Position numbers and translations under genes: made by a program. The notes under the pieces were generated by a model. It was not told the origin of the DNA. It saw only the letters and a list, made by a program, of their open reading frames with translations, and ran no database searches. Below, one piece after another: positions 57,368 through 61,575 of a stretch of 61,575 nt of DNA. Numbering within the stretch: position 1 is the first letter of the stretch; each line of letters starts with the position of its first letter. Source of the stretch: Sporolactobacillus sp. CQH2019 (GTDB taxonomy: Bacteria; Bacillota; Bacilli; Bacillales; Sporolactobacillaceae); assembly GCF_028765345.1 (NCBI RefSeq), contig NZ_JARAJZ010000017.1, positions 297 through 61,871 of the forward strand, written 5' to 3'.

Positions 57368-58078
57368 ATGATCAGAAAATGGCTGCTCGGATTGTTTGCC
57401 GTTGTTACAGTATTTGCGGCAATTGCCGCCGTCCGCTGGGCGATTGTCAGCCGGCATACCAGTATGCCCTGGCATTTGCCGCTTTCCGGCCGCGTCATCG
57501 TTGTTGATGCGGGACATGGCGGTGCGGACGGCGGGGCTGTCGGGGGACAGACCGAGGAAAAGAAGATCACTCTCGCAATAGCCGACGATCTTCGCCATTA
57601 TTTACAGGAATCCGGCGCACTGGTTGTGATGACCCGTGAAAGCGACAAAGACCTTGCCGATGCCGATTTCAGCGGGAGGCGCAAAACACAGGATTTGCTG
57701 CGCAGGGCCGATCTGATCAAAAAAACACATCCCGATGTTTTTATCAGCATTCACCTGAATGCGATCCCGTCACCTCAGTGGCACGGCGCTCAGACTTTTT
57801 ATTATCCGAGTTCGGAAGAAAACCGGAAGCTGGCCCTATTCATTCAGAATTCATTAAAAATAAACCTCGGCAATACAGACCGCTATGCAAAACCGATCGG
57901 TCATGTTTATTTGCTTAAAAAGGCCGCTCCCCCGGCTGCGCTGGTTGAAGTCGGCTTCCTGTCGAATCCCGGGGAACGGGCTCTGCTGGTTGAGACAAAT
58001 TATCAAAAACAGGCGGCAGCCGCGATCAGCCAGGGAATTATGCGCTATTTTACAAATGAAAAGGTTCCTCAGAATTAA
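57368..58078 (+). CDS. cwlD: CwlD, N-acetylmuramoyl-L-alanine amidase for spore cortex
   Basis: With PdaA it makes muramic-delta-lactam in cortex peptidoglycan, which germination enzymes need. The 236-aa protein has an N-terminal membrane segment (about 5-23). The Amidase_3 domain follows, with zinc His50 in VVDAGHGGADGG, the later SIHLNA histidine, and VEVGFLSNP near the end with the catalytic Glu. AGGGGGAAG precedes the ATG. Confidence 0.95.
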   Translation: MIRKWLLGLFAVVTVFAAIAAVRWAIVSRHTSMPWHLPLSGRVIVVDAGHGGADGGAVGGQTEEKKITLAIADDLRHYLQESGALVVMTRESDKDLADADFSGRRKTQDLLRRADLIKKTHPDVFISIHLNAIPSPQWHGAQTFYYPSSEENRKLALFIQNSLKINLGNTDRYAKPIGHVYLLKKAAPPAALVEVGFLSNPGERALLVETNYQKQAAAAISQGIMRYFTNEKVPQN

Positions 58079-58169
58079 AAAATATTCCGTCCGTTCGTTT
58101 TTCAAGTTTTTCACAGAAAGGTTTGCTATACTAAAATGGAAATGACACGAGGAGAGGCAGGCCTGTATT

Positions 58170-59216
58170 ATGATGGATCAGGAAAAAGTAACGGAAGTTT
58201 TGAAAACGGTTCAAGATCCTTTTTTACATAAAAATCTGGTGGAAACACATGCCCTGAGGGACCTGAACATTAAGGGGAACTTTGTCAGCCTTAAGCTTGC
58301 GCTGTCAAAGGAGGACAACGTCAAGCAGATGCAGATCCAGGTCGAAATTTCTTCCAAACTGAAAGAGAAGGGGGCCGAGTCTGTCGGCATGCGGTTTACA
58401 GTACTCGGCGAGGATGAGATAAAAGCACTGGGCGGTTTTCCTGAAGAGGAGATATCGCTGCTGTCTCCGGAAAGCGGGACTGTTTTCATTGCCGTGGCAA
58501 GCGGTAAAGGCGGTGTCGGCAAGTCGACGGTATCTGTCAATCTTGCACTGGCGCTGGCGCGGCAGGGTAAAAAAATCGGCCTTCTGGATGCCGACATTTA
58601 CGGGTTCAGCGTTCCGGATATGATGGGTATTGAGGACAGGCCGATAGTGGAAAATAACCGGATTATTCCGATTGAACGCTTTGGGGTAAAGGTTATTTCT
58701 ATGGGCTTTTTCGTTGAAAACAATTCGCCCGTCATCTGGCGGGGACCGATGCTTGGGAAAATGCTGAATAATTTCTTCAGCGATGTCGACTGGGGCAAAC
58801 TGGATTGCCTGATTCTCGATCTGCCGCCCGGTACCGGCGATGTCGCCATGGATGTGCACAGCAGAATTCCCCACTCCAAAGAAATCATCGTGACGACCCC
58901 GCATCCGACCGCTGCATTTGTTGCTGCGCGGGCGGGAGAAATGGCCGTTAAGACAGAACATGAGATTCTTGGTGTCATTGAAAATATGGCCTATTATCAG
59001 AGCCGGAAAACCGGCGAAATCGAGTATGTGTTCGGACAGGGCGGCGGGGAAAAATTAAGCAGCCTTTTGAAAACCGACCTGCTCGGACGTTTGCCGCTCC
59101 GGCAGCCGATTGAACGGGAAGGCGAATTTGCTCCCGGCGTCTATTTTGAAGGCGATCCGATTGCCGCAATTTACGATCGCATTGCGGAGAAAGTGATTAA
59201 CAAGCTGCAGAAATGA
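58170..59216 (+). CDS. salA: SalA, Mrp/NBP35-type P-loop ATPase
   Basis: The 348-aa protein has an N-terminal MIP18/DUF59-like domain (about 1-100) and a P-loop domain with the deviant Walker A SGKGGVGKST starting at 111. Mrp proteins carry Fe-S clusters; in B. subtilis SalA (YbaL) is also a regulator of scoC. The start is one of two adjacent ATG codons (58170 or 58173). Confidence 0.92.
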   Translation: MMDQEKVTEVLKTVQDPFLHKNLVETHALRDLNIKGNFVSLKLALSKEDNVKQMQIQVEISSKLKEKGAESVGMRFTVLGEDEIKALGGFPEEEISLLSPESGTVFIAVASGKGGVGKSTVSVNLALALARQGKKIGLLDADIYGFSVPDMMGIEDRPIVENNRIIPIERFGVKVISMGFFVENNSPVIWRGPMLGKMLNNFFSDVDWGKLDCLILDLPPGTGDVAMDVHSRIPHSKEIIVTTPHPTAAFVAARAGEMAVKTEHEILGVIENMAYYQSRKTGEIEYVFGQGGGEKLSSLLKTDLLGRLPLRQPIEREGEFAPGVYFEGDPIAAIYDRIAEKVINKLQK

Positions 59217-59231
59217 TCATATCTTTCAGAA

Positions 59232-59260
59232 AAGCCTCCGCAACTTGCGGAGGCTTTTTT
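59232..59260 (+). terminator. Terminator after salA
   Basis: AAGCCTCCGCA and TGCGGAGGCTT pair perfectly around a 3-nt loop and are followed by a T run. The 59261-59551 stretch holds no further gene; I could not define the gerD promoter. Confidence 0.93.
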
Positions 59261-59551
59261 AGGCTTTGGACAGCCGGCGTACCAGCCGCGGCGGCAGGCT
59301 GAAAAGATAACAGGCGTCGCCAAAATATTGTCTGCCGGTGAAGAATCGTCTTAAAGAGATGGATCGTATTTAAGAAAAGCCGCTCCTGAAATCCATATTT
59401 CAGTTAAGTCGGCAGACGATTCATTGTTAAAGAAATAATAGAAGAAATTTGCCAGCGGCTGCCGAAACCCGGCCGGCCCTTACTTAGATTGAATAATTCG
59501 CCCGGTATCCCGCATATTAGAAAAGAACGCGTCTGTGAGGAGGAAATCCGT

Positions 59552-60106
59552 ATGGCGAAAATAGGGCCGATCATACTTGCTTTGCTGATGCTGCTCGTTG
59601 CCGGGGCGGGCTGCAGTTCTGAGTCTGAACAACCGACGTATCAGGAGAACAAAAAGATGGTACTGGATATGCTTAAAACCGATGAAGGAAAACAGGCAGT
59701 CAAAGAGCTGCTTCAGGATCGGGAGATAAGGAACACTCTTGCATTTGATGAGCCTGCTGTGAAAAAAGCGGTTACCGAGACGCTGACTACGGAGCAGGGA
59801 AAAAAGATCTGGAACGGAATTATAACAGATCCGCAGTTCTCCGGCCGGCTGGCCCGGGCTATGCAGCAGGAGAACGAAGCACTTCTGAAGAAAATGATGA
59901 AGGATCCGGACTATCAAGGAATGATGATGGATATCCTGAAGGCTCCCGGGCTTCAGGAGCAGTATCTGGATTTGATGAAGACTCAACCATTTCGGGAACA
60001 AATAAAAATGGGTGTACAGGATGCACTGACCGGCCCTTCTTTCCAGAAACAGCTGATGGATGCGATTTCCGAAGCACTGAAAAAACAGAGCGGAAAGAGC
60101 AGCTGA
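59552..60106 (+). CDS. gerD: GerD, spore germination lipoprotein
   Basis: A spore inner-membrane lipoprotein that clusters germinant receptors. The 184-aa product has a signal peptide (2-20) and a lipobox-like end at Cys21 (LLVAGAGC; the -3 position is Gly rather than the usual Leu). Amphipathic helices form the scaffold core, and the tail is charged. GAGGAGGAAA precedes the ATG at 59552; the longer upstream frame is rejected. kbaA, which follows gerD in B. subtilis, is absent. Confidence 0.92.
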   Translation: MAKIGPIILALLMLLVAGAGCSSESEQPTYQENKKMVLDMLKTDEGKQAVKELLQDREIRNTLAFDEPAVKKAVTETLTTEQGKKIWNGIITDPQFSGRLARAMQQENEALLKKMMKDPDYQGMMMDILKAPGLQEQYLDLMKTQPFREQIKMGVQDALTGPSFQKQLMDAISEALKKQSGKSS

Positions 60107-60134
60107 AGGGTCGGCCATTGCCGGTTTCATGCCG

Positions 60135-60887
60135 TTAATTTAGTAACTGCTGCTTACCCTGGGCATCGGCGATCAGATTTTTCAACGTCACAAATGTATA
60201 GCCTCTGTTTTGCATCTCGCGGATAATCAGCGGCAGCGCACGATCGGTTTGTTTTGCCGAATCGGAAGCATGCAGACGGATAATGTCTCCTTTTCCCGCC
60301 TCCTGGAGCACACGGCTGACGATGACTTTGTATCCCGGATTTGTTTCATCCTGCGGATTGACACTCCACAACACCGGTTGCAGCCGCAGCTGGTTAGCCG
60401 TCGTCAAGGTTTCGCTGTTCATCTTTCCATAAGGGGGCCGAAGCAGTTGCGGTTTTCCGCCACCCGATTTGTCAATGGCGGCATTGGCAAGAATTATGTC
60501 ACGCCGCACCTCGCCTGGACTGAGCTGTGTGTAATCCTCATGGCGCATTCCCTGCGATTCGATTTCATTTCCGTCTTTCGCTGCCTGCTGAACAAGATCG
60601 GGGTGCCGTTCCGCCCATTCTCCTGAAAGAAAAAATGTGGCTCTGACATGCTCTTTTTTTAAGGTTTCCAGAATCGTTTTGATCTGCTGGTCGCCCCAGT
60701 TGCAATCGAAAGTGAGAGAAAGATGCTTTTGTTCGGTTTCGACCCTGGACAAAGCGCCGCTCTCTTTTATCGGGGTGAAAACGTCCGCCTGCTGTTTTTG
60801 AACAAACAGGATCAAAGCCGCAAAGAAAGCTGCGATCATGATGAGAAGAAGATTTTTAAATTTTTTTCCGTTGATGACCCATAACAT
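60135..60887 (-). CDS. pdaB: PdaB, sporulation polysaccharide deacetylase-family protein
   Basis: A NodB-type deacetylase family protein needed for spore stability in Bacillus. The 250-aa product has an N-terminal membrane segment (about 13-33). The catalytic-type motif LTFDCNWGDQ follows, then ATFFLSGEWAERHPD, LLRPPYGKMN and IIRLHASDSA. The zinc HxxxH motif is not canonical (SQGMRHEDY), but this is also so in B. subtilis PdaB. The ATG at 60887 follows AAGGTGGGG. It converges on gerD with only 28 bp between stops. Confidence 0.93.
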   Translation of the reverse strand: MLWVINGKKFKNLLLIMIAAFFAALILFVQKQQADVFTPIKESGALSRVETEQKHLSLTFDCNWGDQQIKTILETLKKEHVRATFFLSGEWAERHPDLVQQAAKDGNEIESQGMRHEDYTQLSPGEVRRDIILANAAIDKSGGGKPQLLRPPYGKMNSETLTTANQLRLQPVLWSVNPQDETNPGYKVIVSRVLQEAGKGDIIRLHASDSAKQTDRALPLIIREMQNRGYTFVTLKNLIADAQGKQQLLN

Positions 60888-61316
60888 GAACGTCCCCACC
60901 TTGTCTCCAATGTTTGTACCATTCTATGGCCAGGCTGTCCCGAATATGCAGCAGGTCCCCGCTTGAACGAAACGGGAAGCATTGTTTTTTATTCTCTGTG
61001 ACGAAGCAAAAGCAGTCCAAGACACGGAATACATAACACCGATTGTTCTGATGACTTATAAGCCGTCCTGCTTGTGCTGGCGCAAGCCGATAAACCCAGG
61101 CGATGGAGAAGCTCCCCGCCTGCGCTAAACTCAGAAATGATTGTTCCGGGGTGAGGAAGAGCCGCTCCGAACTTGAGAGATACTGCTTTAAAGTGCAAAA
61201 ATCGTTCAAACTCGAAAAACGTTGTCTGAAACAATATTGTTTTTAAAAATTCGTATCTGAATGAAAGAAAGGGATGCCTGTATAGCTTCCGAAGGAGAAA
61301 AAATGACAAAAAATGA
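60888..61316. other. Gene-free interval before the next rrn operon
   Basis: No coding sequence with a ribosome binding site or recognisable product is visible on either strand. A 117-codon minus-strand frame at 60856-61209 overlaps the pdaB start region and looks random. Confidence 0.6.
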
Positions 61317-61344
61317 TTGACAAATCGCAGACAGCTGGTACAAT
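61317..61344 (+). promoter_or_regulatory. rrn promoter P1
   Basis: TTGACA (61317-61322) and TACAAT (61339-61344) have a 16-bp spacer. It is the first of two tandem promoters typical of rRNA operons. Confidence 0.8.
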
Positions 61345-61403
61345 AAACATTGTTGTCTTTCCTGATGACAGAATTCAGATAATCTTGTTTGGATAAAAAG
61401 GGA

Positions 61404-61432
61404 TTGACAAATTGCTTACAGGTCATTATAAT
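61404..61432 (+). promoter_or_regulatory. rrn promoter P2
   Basis: Consensus TTGACA (61404-61409) and TATAAT (61427-61432) are 17 bp apart, about 87 bp after P1. Confidence 0.9.
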
Positions 61433-61439
61433 TAATAAG

Positions 61440-61575
61440 GTCGCTGATAAGCGACGAAGCGAATGTTCCTTGAAAACTGAACAAAAGCCAAGCGCAATTG
61501 AGAAGGGGCCCACCCTTCAATCAATTCAAACAGCTGAGGAATCAAACACGGAAACAACGGATCTGCGGATCCGAA
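61440..61575 (+). other. Leader of a second rrn operon
   Basis: The stretch holds TCGCTGATAAGCGACGAAGC and the pre-16S motif TGTTCCTTGAAAACTGAAC near 61464-61482, common in Firmicute rrn leaders. The mature 16S gene would begin outside the window. Confidence 0.75.

Noticed and set aside
60856-61209. A 117-codon minus-strand ORF upstream of pdaB
   Set aside because: It overlaps the pdaB 5' end in another frame, has no ribosome binding site and has a random-looking composition.

Overview
The window is a chromosomal segment of a spore-forming, low-GC Gram-positive bacterium (Bacillales type). The gene order from a rrn-tRNA cluster through ctsR, clpC, radA, ispDF, gltX-cysES, sigH, rpoBC, the str, S10, spc and alpha operons, the ECF transporter and rplM-rpsI to ybaK-cwlD-salA-gerD-pdaB is the one known from Bacillus subtilis. 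Sigma-H, a CwlD-type cortex amidase, GerD, PdaB and two YjcZ-type small proteins indicate endospore formation. The housekeeping part looks moderately GC-rich for the group; a Sporolactobacillus-like lineage is plausible, but that is inference. Another rrn operon starts at the right edge: two rRNA-type promoters and a pre-16S leader are visible, and the 16S gene lies outside.

Layout: 1-797, 5S rRNA 3' end and eight tRNAs; 1401-4983, ctsR and clpC; 5115-8980, radA, yacL, ispD, ispF; 9038-14596, gltX, T-box, cysE, cysS, mrnC, rlmB, rae1; 14671-19133, sigH, rpmG-secE-nusG, rplKA, rplJL; 19276-27289, ybxB and rpoBC; 27377-32088, rplGB, rpsL, rpsG, fusA, tuf; 32418-47414, the long ribosomal-protein/secY/adk/map/infA/rpoA block; 47717-52183, ecfA1A2T, truA, rplM, rpsI; 52229-56452, a decayed prophage-like element; 56843-60887, ybaK, cwlD, salA, gerD, pdaB; 61317-61575, rrn promoters and leader.

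The main accessory region is a roughly 4.3-kb element inserted at the 3' end of rpsI. About 110 bp (last codons of rpsI, stop and terminator) is repeated at both ends. Inside are a truncated tyrosine integrase beside the left repeat, a 5'-truncated and frameshifted terminase large subunit, a broken portal gene, an intact Gdx/SugE-like SMR transporter, an intact hicB beside a frameshifted hicA, a frameshifted Cys-containing protein of unknown function, and two tiny YjcZ-type genes. The YjcZ-type genes share a sigma-K-like promoter layout with an identically placed TCACGTGA palindrome. I read this as a dead prophage that kept some cargo.

Against the B. subtilis order, mcsA-mcsB are missing between ctsR and clpC, disA between radA and yacL, ybaJ after rpsI, and kbaA between gerD and pdaB. 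A CtsR box precedes ctsR, but I find none before clpC. clpC instead has its own promoter and a perfect 22-bp palindrome in its leader. I found no CRISPR array, biosynthetic cluster or clearly new multi-gene system. The best candidates for new biology are regulatory: the paired YjcZ promoters, the clpC palindrome, and a promoter-terminator pair upstream of rpmG.
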